Shown: positions 8,056 to 17,072 of the stretch, in pieces
Layout: the number at the start of each line of letters is the position of its first letter
Position numbering within the stretch: the first letter of the stretch is position 1
Source: Luteibacter pinisoli
Lineage (GTDB): Bacteria; Pseudomonadota; Gammaproteobacteria; Xanthomonadales; Rhodanobacteraceae
DNA: 64,000 nucleotides
Direction of reading: 5' to 3'
Assembly: GCF_006385595.1 (NCBI RefSeq)
Contig: NZ_CP041046.1
Span: 1,922,001 to 1,986,000 of the forward strand
Program-made: the position numbers and the translations under genes
The notes under the pieces: generated by a model
What the model was told of the DNA's origin: nothing
Seen by the model: only the letters and a program-made list of their open reading frames with translations
Database searches by the model: none

Positions 8056-8681
8056 GCGTGCAACCGGATGCGGCGGGGTTCGTCGCCGGCGAAGGTGACC
8101 GCGCCGTGGCTGGTGACCAGGGCGGCGCCACCGCGCACGGCGTGCTCGTGCAGCAGGCGGTTGACCAGGGCGATGCCTTCGCGGTCGAGGTTGGCGTAGG
8201 GTTCGTCCAGCAGCCACACGCGGGCCGGCAGCAGAAGCAGGCGGGCCAGCGCGGCGCGCTTTTTCTGGCCGGCGGAGAGGCGGCCGGCGGGCTCATCCTC
8301 GAAGCCGGCCAGGCCCACGTCAGCCAGCGCGGTGTCGATGGTGATCCCATCGCGCATCCCGTACAGGCCCGCGGATACCGCGAGGTTTTCGCGGGCCGAG
8401 AGATCGAATTTCAGGCCCAGCTGATGGCCGAGGAAGACGACGGCGCCGGCCATCGTATCCAGCGAAAACGTCGCGCCGTCCAGCAGCACCTCGCCTTCGC
8501 CGGCGCGGAGCATGCCGGTGAGCACGCGCATCAGCGTGGTCTTGCCGCTGCCGTTATCGCCTTCCACCAGCGCGATTTCGCCGCCATGCAGGGCGAAATC
8601 CACCGGCCCGAACACGGGCTCGTCCTGGCGGAAGAAGCTCAGGGCACGGGCCTCGAGCAGGGGCGAGGCGGCAGGCCTCAT
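8052..8681 (-). CDS. ccmA: Cytochrome c biogenesis ABC ATPase CcmA
   Basis: 209 residues of an ABC ATPase: Walker A GDNGSGKTT (41-49), signature RLSAGQKKR and Walker B VWLLDEPYANLD. The short length and the LSAGQKKR signature are typical of CcmA. Its start overlaps the end of kmo (ATGA), so the ccm genes appear translationally coupled to kmo. Confidence 0.95.
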   Translation of the reverse strand: MRPAASPLLEARALSFFRQDEPVFGPVDFALHGGEIALVEGDNGSGKTTLMRVLTGMLRAGEGEVLLDGATFSLDTMAGAVVFLGHQLGLKFDLSARENLAVSAGLYGMRDGITIDTALADVGLAGFEDEPAGRLSAGQKKRAALARLLLLPARVWLLDEPYANLDREGIALVNRLLHEHAVRGGAALVTSHGAVTFAGDEPRRIRLHA

Positions 8682-10045
8682 TTCTGCACAGGCAGCGGAG
8701 GTAGCGTTGCTTCCAGCGTCCGCACCGCGGCATCCAGGTCCACGCTCGACACGTCGGCGTGGCCGCGCAGCAGTTGCTCGACCAGCGTGTCCTGCGCGCG
8801 GCCGCGCTCCAGCGCGTAGGCGTAGGGCAGGTGCGTGAACGTGACCATGCGGTAGCGCGGCAGGTAATGCGTCGGCGAACGCTGGGCCAGCAGGCCGCCC
8901 AGTTCGCGCATGCGCAGGAAGTGCGGGTCGGCCACCTTGTCGCGCATTTCCACGTAGTTCTCCAGCGCCATGCGCGCGATGGCGTCGGCGTTGGGCTTGC
9001 GGATGGCTTCGAACGCGGCGAACACGGCGGCGGGGTCGTCGGGCGTCGCGTCGAACAGGCGGGCGAGTTCGGCGGCGTCCTCGAAGCCGCAGTTCATGCC
9101 CTGGCCGTGGAACGGCACCATGGCGTGGGCGGCGTCGCCGATGAGCAGGGCGCGGCCACCGATATGCCAGCGGTCGAGGTACAGCGTGGCCAGCGAGCCC
9201 ACCGGATGGGCCGACCAGTCGGCCGCGAAATCCGGCATCAGGTCCAGTGCGTCGGGGAATTCCGTGCGGAAGAACGCCTCGGCAGCGCCGGCACCGGCGA
9301 TGGTCCGGAAACTCGGGTGCTCGCCGTCGTTGGGCAGGAACAGGGTGACGGTGAAGCTACCCTCGCGATTGGGCAGCGCGATGCACATGTAATGGCCGCG
9401 CGGCCAGATATGCAGGGCGTTGCGTTCGATGGCGAACGGGCCGTTGGCATCCTTGCGCGGCGGGATTTCCAGTTCCTTGTAGCCGTGCCCAAGCTCTTCG
9501 ATCCGCTCGCCCAGCGGCGAGTGGTGGTGCATGGCGGCGCGCAGGGCGGAGCCGGCACCGTCGGCGCCGATCACCACGGCGGCGTCCACGGTGCGTTCGC
9601 CGCCGTCGGCGGCGCGCAGCGTGAGGGTGCCACGCTCGAGGTCGGCGCTGGCCAGCCCCTGGTCAAAGTGCACGGTGGCGCCGGCGGCCTCCGCGGCATC
9701 CAGCATCAGGGTATTCAGGCCGCCGCGGGAGACCGACCAGATCACCTCGGAGTCGTCGACGCCATATCGCTGCAGGCCGCTATGGCCGGCGGGGTCGTGG
9801 ACCATCCGCCCGCGCATCATCACGGCCTGGGCCAGTACCTGGTCGGCCAGGCCGGTGGCGCGCAGGGCATGCAGGCCGCGTTCGGCCAGGGCGAGGTTGA
9901 TCGAGCGGCCGCCGACAAAGCCCGCCTTGCGGGGATCGGGGCGCTTTTCGTAAACGGTGACGCGGAAGCCGCGCTGGGTCAGCAGGGTGGCAATGAGGGC
10001 GCCGACCAAGCCGGCGCCGACCACGGCGATGTCGTTACGGGGCAT
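8678..10045 (-). CDS. kmo: Kynurenine 3-monooxygenase
   Basis: 455 residues, flavoprotein monooxygenase. It has an FAD-binding GAGLVGA motif near the N-terminus, the family-typical GGRSINLALAERG segment and the second FAD motif ALLIGDAAHAMVPFHGQGMN. KMO hydroxylates kynurenine to 3-hydroxykynurenine using NADPH, a step of the tryptophan-to-quinolinate/NAD route. The C-terminal region (about 400-450) replaces the membrane anchor of eukaryotic KMO. It is the first gene of the ccm operon, an unexpected pairing because no other kynurenine-pathway gene is in the window. Confidence 0.9.
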   Translation of the reverse strand: MPRNDIAVVGAGLVGALIATLLTQRGFRVTVYEKRPDPRKAGFVGGRSINLALAERGLHALRATGLADQVLAQAVMMRGRMVHDPAGHSGLQRYGVDDSEVIWSVSRGGLNTLMLDAAEAAGATVHFDQGLASADLERGTLTLRAADGGERTVDAAVVIGADGAGSALRAAMHHHSPLGERIEELGHGYKELEIPPRKDANGPFAIERNALHIWPRGHYMCIALPNREGSFTVTLFLPNDGEHPSFRTIAGAGAAEAFFRTEFPDALDLMPDFAADWSAHPVGSLATLYLDRWHIGGRALLIGDAAHAMVPFHGQGMNCGFEDAAELARLFDATPDDPAAVFAAFEAIRKPNADAIARMALENYVEMRDKVADPHFLRMRELGGLLAQRSPTHYLPRYRMVTFTHLPYAYALERGRAQDTLVEQLLRGHADVSSVDLDAAVRTLEATLPPLPVQK

Positions 10046-10127
10046 GGCGCCTGCCTGGGCGATATTGCGGGGCAGCGCATCGTGCGCCGCAGCGCCGCCG
10101 AGGGCAAGCCCCGGTCGGCGTCAGGGG

Positions 10128-10628
10128 TCAGCTGGGCTTTTTGCCGCCGCGCGGCGGTGCCTGGGTGGCCGGTGCCGGCTTGGCCGTGGCCGCATCGAGG
10201 AACCCACGCTGCATCGACTTCCAGACGTCGAGGTTGCGCTCGGTCATCTCGTTGAGCATGGACCAGGGCGTCTGGCCCATCAGGTTGTTGAGCTGGTTGC
10301 GGAACTGCTGCTGCTGGTCGAGGAAGACCTGCAGGCTGCGCTCCAGGTAAGGCCCCATGAAGCCCTGCAGCGAATCCCCGTAGAAACGGATGATGTGCGA
10401 GAGCAGCTGCGAGGAGAGCATCGGCTGGCCGTGTTCCTCGTGCTCCGCGATGATCTGCAGCAGCACCGAACGGGTGAGGTCCTCGCCCGACTTGGCGTCG
10501 CGGACCTCGAAATGTTCCCCGTCGAGGACCAGCTGGCGGACTTCTTCCAGCGTGATGTAGCTCGAAATTTCCGTATCGTACAAACGACGATTCGGATACT
10601 TTTTGATGATGCGAAGGGTTTGTGCCAT
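10128..10628 (-). CDS. phaR: Polyhydroxyalkanoate synthesis repressor PhaR
   Basis: 166 residues. The N-terminal DNA/PHB-accumulation domain is unmistakable (RIIKKYPNRRLYDTEISSYITLEEV), followed by the PHB_acc repeats (RSVLLQIIAEHE) and a Gln-rich helical tail. PhaR binds PHA granules and represses phasin and synthase genes. ATG 10628 was chosen because the protein family begins at MAQTLRIIKKYPNRR; upstream codons are not conserved in type. No phaC, phaB or phasin gene is in the window. Confidence 0.92.
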   Translation of the reverse strand: MAQTLRIIKKYPNRRLYDTEISSYITLEEVRQLVLDGEHFEVRDAKSGEDLTRSVLLQIIAEHEEHGQPMLSSQLLSHIIRFYGDSLQGFMGPYLERSLQVFLDQQQQFRNQLNNLMGQTPWSMLNEMTERNLDVWKSMQRGFLDAATAKPAPATQAPPRGGKKPS

Positions 10629-10734
10629 GCGGCGAACGCTACCACGAGGTATTGCGCCGCACCAGTTGGTTTCACAACGTGTAAACGTTTTCTCGTAAGA
10701 GGCGTGAATTTGGATCGATTTACGTAACTTGGAT

Positions 10735-12306
10735 TTAATGACCCGCCGCGCCGCCCGCATTTCCAAACGGCGGCTTCGCCAGCCACAGGATGGGGATAAG
10801 GGCCAGGAACAGGATCCCGCAGCACCAGAACACGTCGTTGACGGCCAGGGTCAGGGCCTCGCGGTTCACCACCTGGTCCAGCACGGTGAGCTGCGCCTGC
10901 CCATGCAGGCCCATGTTCTGCAGGTGCCCGACGTAGCTCGTCGCCGCCGGCGAGGCCGGATTGACGTATTCGGTGAGCGACGCGTGGTGGGCCTCGCCGC
11001 GATGCTGCCAGAGCGTCACCGTCAGGGCCGTCGAGACGCTGGAGGCGAGCGTGCGGCAGAAGTTCGCCAGGCCCGAGGCGCCGGCGATCTGGTCCGGGCG
11101 CAGGCCCGACAGGAAGATCTGGTTCAACGGGATGAAGAAGCAGGCGATGCCGATGCCCATGACGAAGCGCGGCAGCACCAGCGTGGCAAACGACGCCCCG
11201 CTGTTGAACGTCGAGAACCAGAACGCCGTGAACGCAAAAACGATGAAGGCGAAGGTCACCACCGCGCGCAGCTCGAGCCGCTGGATGTTCTTGCCGATGA
11301 TCGGCGACATCAGGAAGGCCAGGATCCCCACCGGTGCGGTGGCCAGGCCGGCCCAGGTGGCCGTGTAGCCCAGCGTGGTCTGCAACCACAGCGGGAACAC
11401 CACGGTGATGCCGAAGAAGCCCAGCATGCCCAGCGAGAGCGCGGTGACGCCCACGGTGAAGTTGCGCCGGGAGAACAGCGACAGGTCGACTACCGGATAC
11501 TTCGCGGTCAGTTCCCAGATGACCAGGAAGGTCAGTGCGACCACCGCGACAAGACCAAGCGTCAGGATCAGCGGCGAGGCGAACCAGTCGTGGTCGTTGC
11601 CGTTGTCCAGCATGAACTGCAGGCAGCCCACGCCGACCACCAGCAACACCAGGCCCACGGAATCGATCGGCGCGCGCACCGTCTTCGTTTCACGCGTGCG
11701 CAGGATGGCCCAGGTGATGACGCCCGCGGCCGCGCCCACCGGCACGTTGATGTAGAAGATCCACGGCCAGGAGAAATTGTCGGTGAGGTAGCCACCGAGG
11801 ATCGGGCCGAAGATCGGCGCCACCACCACGGTCATCGCCCACATGGCCAGCGCGATGCCCTGCTTGTCCTTCGGATAGCTGGCGAGCAGCAGCGACAGCG
11901 AGAGCGCCACCATCGGGCCCGAGCCCGCACCCTGCAGCAGGCGGAACACCACCAGCATCGGCATGCTCGTGGCCAGGCCGCAGAGCATCGAAAACACGAC
12001 GAACAGGCCGACCGAGAAGCAGAAGGTTTTGACTTCGCCGAAACGCTTGGCGATCCAGCCGGTAAGCGGCTGCATCACCGCGCTGGCAAGGGCGTACGAA
12101 CTGATCGCCCAGGTGCCCTCGTTCGAGCTGACGCCCAGGCTGCCGGCGATATGCGGCACCGCCACGTTCACGATCGTCATGTCGAGGATCTCCATGAACG
12201 TGGAGAACGCGACAGCGATGGTCAGCAGGACCAGCGTCAGGCCGTGCAGGGGTTGCGGGCCCGCGGGAGCGGGCACGGCGTCCGGAGTGGCGGTGGCGTC
12301 GCTCAA
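10735..12306 (-). CDS. emrB: DHA2-family multidrug efflux permease (EmrB-like)
   Basis: 523 residues, about 14 membrane segments, with the DHA2 hallmarks TIVNVAVPHIAGSLGVS (motif D1), a GWIAKRFGE loop (motif A) and GPILGGYLTD (motif C). It exports hydrophobic toxins by proton antiport and forms a tripartite pump with the adaptor and outer-membrane factor encoded just upstream. It overlaps emrA by 4 bp and is the last gene of the operon. Confidence 0.92.
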   Translation of the reverse strand: MSDATATPDAVPAPAGPQPLHGLTLVLLTIAVAFSTFMEILDMTIVNVAVPHIAGSLGVSSNEGTWAISSYALASAVMQPLTGWIAKRFGEVKTFCFSVGLFVVFSMLCGLATSMPMLVVFRLLQGAGSGPMVALSLSLLLASYPKDKQGIALAMWAMTVVVAPIFGPILGGYLTDNFSWPWIFYINVPVGAAAGVITWAILRTRETKTVRAPIDSVGLVLLVVGVGCLQFMLDNGNDHDWFASPLILTLGLVAVVALTFLVIWELTAKYPVVDLSLFSRRNFTVGVTALSLGMLGFFGITVVFPLWLQTTLGYTATWAGLATAPVGILAFLMSPIIGKNIQRLELRAVVTFAFIVFAFTAFWFSTFNSGASFATLVLPRFVMGIGIACFFIPLNQIFLSGLRPDQIAGASGLANFCRTLASSVSTALTVTLWQHRGEAHHASLTEYVNPASPAATSYVGHLQNMGLHGQAQLTVLDQVVNREALTLAVNDVFWCCGILFLALIPILWLAKPPFGNAGGAAGH

Positions 12307-13499
12307 GGCACGTTCGTCCCGCGGTTCTGCTGCACGATCACGTCCGCGGCCGCATCGGCCTTGGCGGCGATCTCGTCGTACACGGTGGTCTGCGCCACCG
12401 GCGTGGTCGACGGGGCCCGGGCCAGCACATCACCCTTGTCGTCGGTGATATCCACCTTCACGGCGGTGGACAGGCCGATGCGGAGCGGGTGCTTGTCCAG
12501 GTCGTTTGCGTCCAGGGCGATGCGCACGGGCACGCGCTGCACCACCTTGATCCAGTTGCCGGTGGCGTTCTGCGCGGGCAACAGCGAGAAGGCGCTGCCG
12601 GTGCCGGCACCGAGGCCGATGACGTGGCCGTGGTATTCGACGCCGCCGCCGTAGATGTCCGATTCCACCTTCGCCGGCTGGCCGATGCGCACGTGGCGCA
12701 GCTGGCTTTCCTTGAAGTTGGCTTCCACCCAGAGGTCGTGCAGCGGCACCACCGTCATCAGCTGCTGGCCGGGCTGGACGCTATTGCCCACCTGCACGCT
12801 GCGCTGGGCGACGTAGCCGTCGATCGGGGCGACGATGGCGTTGCGCTGGGCCGAGACCCATGCCTGGCGGAAGCTGGCACGCGCCTGCTGCACCGCCGGG
12901 TTGGTGTCGACATCGGCACCATCGACGAGGGCGCGTGCGGCGTCGGCCTGGCGCTGCGCGGATTCAAGCGCGGACTGCGCCGTTTCCACGGCGTCGCGGG
13001 CGTGCTGCACTTCTTCCGGCGCCACGGCCTTTTCGGCGAGCAGCGGGATGCGACGCTTCAGGTCGTCCTGCGCGCGCTTCAGGTCCTGCCGGCGGGCGCC
13101 CAGCGAGGCATCGGCGCTCGCGGCGGACTGGGTCTGCTGGCGCACCTGGCGCACCGCCTGTGCCAGCGCGCTGGTGGCCTTGCGCAGGGCGATGTCGGCG
13201 TCCGTGGCGTCAAGCTTCACCAGCACCTGGCCGGCGTTGACGCGCTGGGTGTCGTCGGCGAACACGCCCACGACGATGCCCGGCACCTGGGCCGAGATGC
13301 CTACCTGGTTGCCGCCGACATACGCGTCGTCGGTGGTTTCGCGGGTGGAGAACACGAACAGCCACAGGAGGATCCACGCGGCCGCGGCCAGCACGAAGAC
13401 CACGAGGGCGACCAGCAACGCGCGGCCGCGCTTGCGCTTGTCCTTCGGCGCATTGCCGCTTTCGGCAGGAGGCGTCGTGTCGTTCGGTGTGGCGCTCAT
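12303..13499 (-). CDS. emrA: Membrane-fusion (HlyD/EmrA) adaptor
   Basis: 398 residues: one N-terminal membrane helix (about 26-51), a lipoyl half-motif (TTDDAYVGGNQVGISAQVPG), a long coiled-coil hairpin (about 100-205) and a beta-barrel (NSVQPGQQLMTVVPL, DLWVEANFKESQL). This is the EmrA layout that bridges the inner-membrane pump and the outer-membrane channel. It overlaps both the OMF gene and emrB by 4 bp. Confidence 0.92.
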   Translation of the reverse strand: MSATPNDTTPPAESGNAPKDKRKRGRALLVALVVFVLAAAAWILLWLFVFSTRETTDDAYVGGNQVGISAQVPGIVVGVFADDTQRVNAGQVLVKLDATDADIALRKATSALAQAVRQVRQQTQSAASADASLGARRQDLKRAQDDLKRRIPLLAEKAVAPEEVQHARDAVETAQSALESAQRQADAARALVDGADVDTNPAVQQARASFRQAWVSAQRNAIVAPIDGYVAQRSVQVGNSVQPGQQLMTVVPLHDLWVEANFKESQLRHVRIGQPAKVESDIYGGGVEYHGHVIGLGAGTGSAFSLLPAQNATGNWIKVVQRVPVRIALDANDLDKHPLRIGLSTAVKVDITDDKGDVLARAPSTTPVAQTTVYDEIAAKADAAADVIVQQNRGTNVP

Positions 13500-14959
13500 G
13501 GGGTGTGGTTTCCGTCAGTGCTGGGCGTGGTAGGGGAATTCGGGACTTCAGCGCGGTAGCCGCCGCCGAGGGCCTTGGTCAGCGCGATGTCGGTGGACAG
13601 GGCCTGGCCGTGCAGGTCGGTATCGGCGTCCTGCTGCTGGAGCAGGGTGGCCTGGGTGGCGAGCGATTCGCGGTCGTCGCGAACGCCGCGGGCCGCACGG
13701 GCCTTGGCGCTGGCGAGCAGCGTGGTCGCGGCGTCCAGTGCATCGCGTTGCTGCACCCGGCGGGCGGCGAGTTGCTGGGCGCTGAGCGCCTGCGTGGAGA
13801 CGTCGCGTGCGGCCGAGGCCACGGTGGCGTTGTACTGGGCTACCGCGGCGTCGAGCTGGGCGCGGGTGACGCCATGGTTCGCTTCCAGCGCGCCGCCTTC
13901 GAAGATCGGCAGGTGCAGCGCGGGCGTCAGCGCGAACACGCGGCTGTCGGCATTGAACACCTTGTCCATATCAATGCTCGAGAGGCCCGCCATGGCGCTC
14001 AGGCTCACATCGGGGAAGAACTGCGCGCGGGCGGCGTCGGTCTGGCGCAGCGCGGCTTCCACCTGCCAGCGGCTGGCGGCGATGTCCGGGCGGCGCGCCA
14101 TCAGGTCGGTGCCGATGTTGTCCGGCAGCCCGGGGGCGACATCGGGCAGTGCGCGTGGCGACAACGCCGGCAGCTCGTTCGGCGAGACGCCGACCAGGGC
14201 GGCGAGGGCGGCACGACGGATGGCGGCGGAGCCTTCCAGTGCGGTCTTCTGCTGCTGGGCACCCGACAGTTCGCCGCGCGCCTGCTGCACGGTATCCGGC
14301 ACGTCCACGCCCTGCTTCACGCGCAGCGTGGCGATGCGCAGGGCGCGTTCGCGTGCGCTGATCAGCTGGTCGGCAAGGGCCACGCGGGCTTCATCCGTGA
14401 GCCAGCCAAGGTAGGTGTCGGCAACCACGGCCTGGATCGACAGGGACGCGGCCGAGCGCTCGGCTTCGGCGGCGCGGGCGCTGTCGATCGCGGATTCGAT
14501 GGTGTAGCGCTTCTTGCCCCACCAGTCGAAGTCGTAGCGCACCTGCACGCCGAGATCGGCCTGGTTGTACCAGGTGAAGCCAAGGAATTGCGCGGGGATC
14601 AAGCCGTGCTCGCTCATCCGCTGGCGCGCGACCTGTGCGCTGCCGTCGACACGCAGGCCAGCCTGCGCCGCGGCGACGCGGATGTTCTGCTGGGCGCTGT
14701 CCACGCGCGTCTTCGCCTGGGCGAGGTCGGGTGCGCCACGCAAGGCCATCTGCATGAGCTGGTCGAGCTGCGGGTCGTTATACGCGCGCCACCATTCGGC
14801 GGCCGGCCAGCCCGCGGCGCGGTGGCCGGCATCGAGGCCGGCAAGCGGCACGTCGTCGCGCAGGCCGGGGTGGTCGATCTTCGCCGGGACGTGGCAGGCC
14901 GCCAGCACGACGGCAAGCGCACCGGCAAGCAAGGCCGGGCGGAGCAGGGAAGGGTTCAT
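13496..14959 (-). CDS. Outer-membrane efflux lipoprotein (NodT/OprM family)
   Basis: 487 residues. The signal peptide ends in a lipobox (VVLAACH), so the mature protein is a lipoprotein. Two OEP repeats follow, with typical segments AAEWWRAYNDPQLDQLM, RPDIAASRWQVEAALRQTDAARAQFFP and a coiled-coil region after each. It is the outer-membrane channel of the tripartite pump. It overlaps marR and emrA by 4 bp each. Confidence 0.92.
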   Translation of the reverse strand: MNPSLLRPALLAGALAVVLAACHVPAKIDHPGLRDDVPLAGLDAGHRAAGWPAAEWWRAYNDPQLDQLMQMALRGAPDLAQAKTRVDSAQQNIRVAAAQAGLRVDGSAQVARQRMSEHGLIPAQFLGFTWYNQADLGVQVRYDFDWWGKKRYTIESAIDSARAAEAERSAASLSIQAVVADTYLGWLTDEARVALADQLISARERALRIATLRVKQGVDVPDTVQQARGELSGAQQQKTALEGSAAIRRAALAALVGVSPNELPALSPRALPDVAPGLPDNIGTDLMARRPDIAASRWQVEAALRQTDAARAQFFPDVSLSAMAGLSSIDMDKVFNADSRVFALTPALHLPIFEGGALEANHGVTRAQLDAAVAQYNATVASAARDVSTQALSAQQLAARRVQQRDALDAATTLLASAKARAARGVRDDRESLATQATLLQQQDADTDLHGQALSTDIALTKALGGGYRAEVPNSPTTPSTDGNHTP

Positions 14960-15471
14960 GGGGTTTCCGCGGGATCCAGGTGCAGGGCGAGCTTCTTCAA
15001 AAGCTGCTCAAAGGTTTTTCGTTCCGCTTCGCTGAAGCAGGTGAACTTCGATATGACCTCGGGGAACATCGGCGGCAGCAGCTGGCGGACGAAATGCTGG
15101 CCTTCCGCGGTGATCTTGAGCACGACCTGGCGACGGTCGTGCGTGGCGTGCGCGCGCGTGATCAGGCCGCGTTTGGCCAGCAGGTTGGTGATCCGCGTCA
15201 TGTTGGTCGGCTTCTGCTCGGCCAGTGCGCAGAGTTCGCTCGGCGTGGAACTGCCGTCGGCGGAGGAGTACAGCATCATCAGCGTGCGGAAATCGCTGTC
15301 GTTCATGTCGAACGGCTTGAGCTTGGCTTCCACATCGCGCTGCAGCGCCTCGCCCGTCAGCAGGAGCAGGCGAATCAGCAGGACTTCGCACTTCGGCAGG
15401 CCGGGGATGATGTCGGCGACCCGGTCGACCCCTTGGTAGAGGGCGTCCACACATGGTTTCAGGCTGGACAT
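14956..15471 (-). CDS. MarR-family transcriptional regulator
   Basis: 171 residues with the winged helix-turn-helix of MarR proteins (about 60-125: TPSELCALAEQKPTNMTRITNLLAKRGL, then the wing with HDRRQVVLKIT). It begins the operon with the OMF, EmrA and EmrB genes and almost certainly represses it until a ligand binds. A 24-bp inverted repeat lies 9 bp upstream of its start codon and is the likely operator. Confidence 0.92.
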   Translation of the reverse strand: MSSLKPCVDALYQGVDRVADIIPGLPKCEVLLIRLLLLTGEALQRDVEAKLKPFDMNDSDFRTLMMLYSSADGSSTPSELCALAEQKPTNMTRITNLLAKRGLITRAHATHDRRQVVLKITAEGQHFVRQLLPPMFPEVISKFTCFSEAERKTFEQLLKKLALHLDPAETP

Positions 15472-15480
15472 TTTGCTGGT

Positions 15481-15504
15481 TAATAGTTCGCTGGTGAACT
15501 ATTA
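15481..15504. promoter_or_regulatory. MarR operator of the efflux operon
   Basis: TAATAGTTC and GAACTATTA form a perfect 9-bp inverted repeat with a 6-bp spacer, AT-rich in a very GC-rich region, right upstream of the marR start at 15471. MarR dimers bind such palindromes over the promoter of their own operon. The repeat is seen directly and its function is inferred. Confidence 0.8.
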
Positions 15505-15536
15505 GGCTAGCAAGGGCTTCGCCCGGGGGCAAGCGG

Positions 15537-16304
15537 TCAGGCGAGGGCGAAGAGCCGCGCAGCGTTGGCGGTGGTGGCCGCGGCGATCCCGGCGGCGTCG
15601 GTGTCGCGGAGGCTGGCGATGGTCTCGAGGACATCGACCATGAAGGCCGGCTCGTTGCGCTCGCCCCGGCGATGCGCGCAGGGCTGATCGGGGGCGTCGG
15701 TTTCCAGCAACAGCCATTCCAGCGGCATCTGCGCCACCACGCGGCGGATCCGGTTGGCGCGGTCATAGGTCACCGGGCCGCCGATGCCGATGTGGAAGCC
15801 CATCTCGAACAGCTGCCGTGCCTGCTCCTCGCTGCCCGCGAAGCTGTGCACCACGCCACGCAAGCCACCGATGCGACGCAGGGTGTGGATGGTTTCCTCG
15901 AAGGCGCGTCGCGCATGCACGATCACGGGAAGGTCGTGTTCCTTCGCGATGTGCAGCTGGCGAACGAACACGTCGCGCTGGCGTTCCGGGTCCAGGCCTT
16001 CCACATAGAAGTCGAGGCCGATCTCGCCGACGGCGACGGCGCCGTGGCTTTCCAGCCAGTCCGGCAGTTCCACCAGGTGCTCGTCGCGATGCTTGTCGAT
16101 CACGAGCGGGTGCAATCCGTACGCTGGATACGCGCCTTCACGCGCGCGACACACATGCTCGACGGCTTCCCAGTTGCCGCGATCGATGGCCGGTACGATC
16201 CAGCGCCGCACGCCCGCCGCGGCCGCGCGATCGAACATCGGGCTGCGGTCCGCATCGAACGAGGCGTCGTCGAGATGGGCGTGGGTGTCTACCAGGTCAT
16301 GCAT
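15537..16304 (-). CDS. TatD-family metal-dependent hydrolase
   Basis: 255 residues, TIM-barrel amidohydrolase. Metal-binding motifs are DTHAHLDD near the N-terminus, VGEIGLDFY at about 92, PVIVHARRA, the His of VVHSFAGSEEQAR and LLETDAPD near the C-terminus. TatD proteins are Mg-dependent 3'-5' DNases/RNases and D-amino-acyl hydrolases. The gene ends 32 bp from the MarR operator and is transcribed towards the efflux operon; no terminator was seen between them. Confidence 0.88.
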   Translation of the reverse strand: MHDLVDTHAHLDDASFDADRSPMFDRAAAAGVRRWIVPAIDRGNWEAVEHVCRAREGAYPAYGLHPLVIDKHRDEHLVELPDWLESHGAVAVGEIGLDFYVEGLDPERQRDVFVRQLHIAKEHDLPVIVHARRAFEETIHTLRRIGGLRGVVHSFAGSEEQARQLFEMGFHIGIGGPVTYDRANRIRRVVAQMPLEWLLLETDAPDQPCAHRRGERNEPAFMVDVLETIASLRDTDAAGIAAATTANAARLFALA

Positions 16305-16445
16305 GCGGTTTGCTGCCGTTTTGCTTCGAGGCGCCAGTCTAAGGCGTCGTTCAGTTTAACGATTGTCAAATGGCCCCGAGGCGTTCTTACGAAGTTTCGG
16401 ATCGTGTGGTCCGGCGAGGCCGATATTTTCCAGGAGAGTAGGGTT

Positions 16446-17045
16446 ATGAGCAGGTTGATGATTTCCGTCCTGAACGCTGGTTTGGGCGCGGCCCTGGTGC
16501 TGAGCCTTTCTGCCTGCAACCGTGACGCGAACGCTGACGTGGCTAATGGGCCGTCCCCGGCCGCCGCGCCCGTCGCAGCGCCGGAGCCGGCAGGTCCCAA
16601 GTACGCCCGTGTGGTCAGCGTGGATCCGGTCCGCGAGGCCGCCTCGGCCGCGCAGCGCGAGTGCCACGACCAAGTGGTGACCCGGCGGGCACCGGTGAAG
16701 GACCAGCACCAGATTGCCGGTACGGCCATTGGTGCCGTGGCGGGCGGCCTGCTCGGCAACCAGATCGGCGGCGGCAAGGGCCGCACGCTGGCCACGGTGG
16801 CCGGTGCGGTGGGCGGCGGTTACGCCGGCCATGAGATCCAGGAGCGTCGCCAGGAGACGAACACCGTCACCAGCACCGTGCGCAAGTGCGACACCGTGGC
16901 GGGCAAGAGTGGCGACAAGATCGTCGCCTACGACGTGCGCTACGAATACAACGGCGTGACCCGCTCCATCCGCATGGATCATGACCCGGGCGACCGCGTT
17001 GAAGTCCAGGAAGGCGTGTCGGTCGTTTCCGACGCGCGTCAGTAA
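16446..17045 (+). CDS. Glycine-zipper 2TM-domain lipoprotein
   Basis: 199 residues. Signal peptide with lipobox (LSLSACN), then an Ala/Pro-rich linker (about 30-55), then a glycine-zipper segment around 95-130 (GTAIGAVAGGLLGNQIGGG and GAVGGGYAGHEI), then a small beta domain with two cysteines flanking the zipper. This resembles SlyB/Pcp outer-membrane lipoproteins that insert a glycine-zipper hairpin and influence envelope stability. The ATG is preceded by AGGAG. A paralogue follows 27 bp downstream. Confidence 0.8.
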   Translation: MSRLMISVLNAGLGAALVLSLSACNRDANADVANGPSPAAAPVAAPEPAGPKYARVVSVDPVREAASAAQRECHDQVVTRRAPVKDQHQIAGTAIGAVAGGLLGNQIGGGKGRTLATVAGAVGGGYAGHEIQERRQETNTVTSTVRKCDTVAGKSGDKIVAYDVRYEYNGVTRSIRMDHDPGDRVEVQEGVSVVSDARQ

Positions 17046-17072
17046 ATCTCATCGATCCTCGAGGGCGTCCCC

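Noticed and set aside
10629..10734. Inverted repeat AACGT-TTAC-ACGTT upstream of phaR
   Set aside because: Only 5-bp arms, likely chance. It could be a PhaR site, but no consensus supports it.
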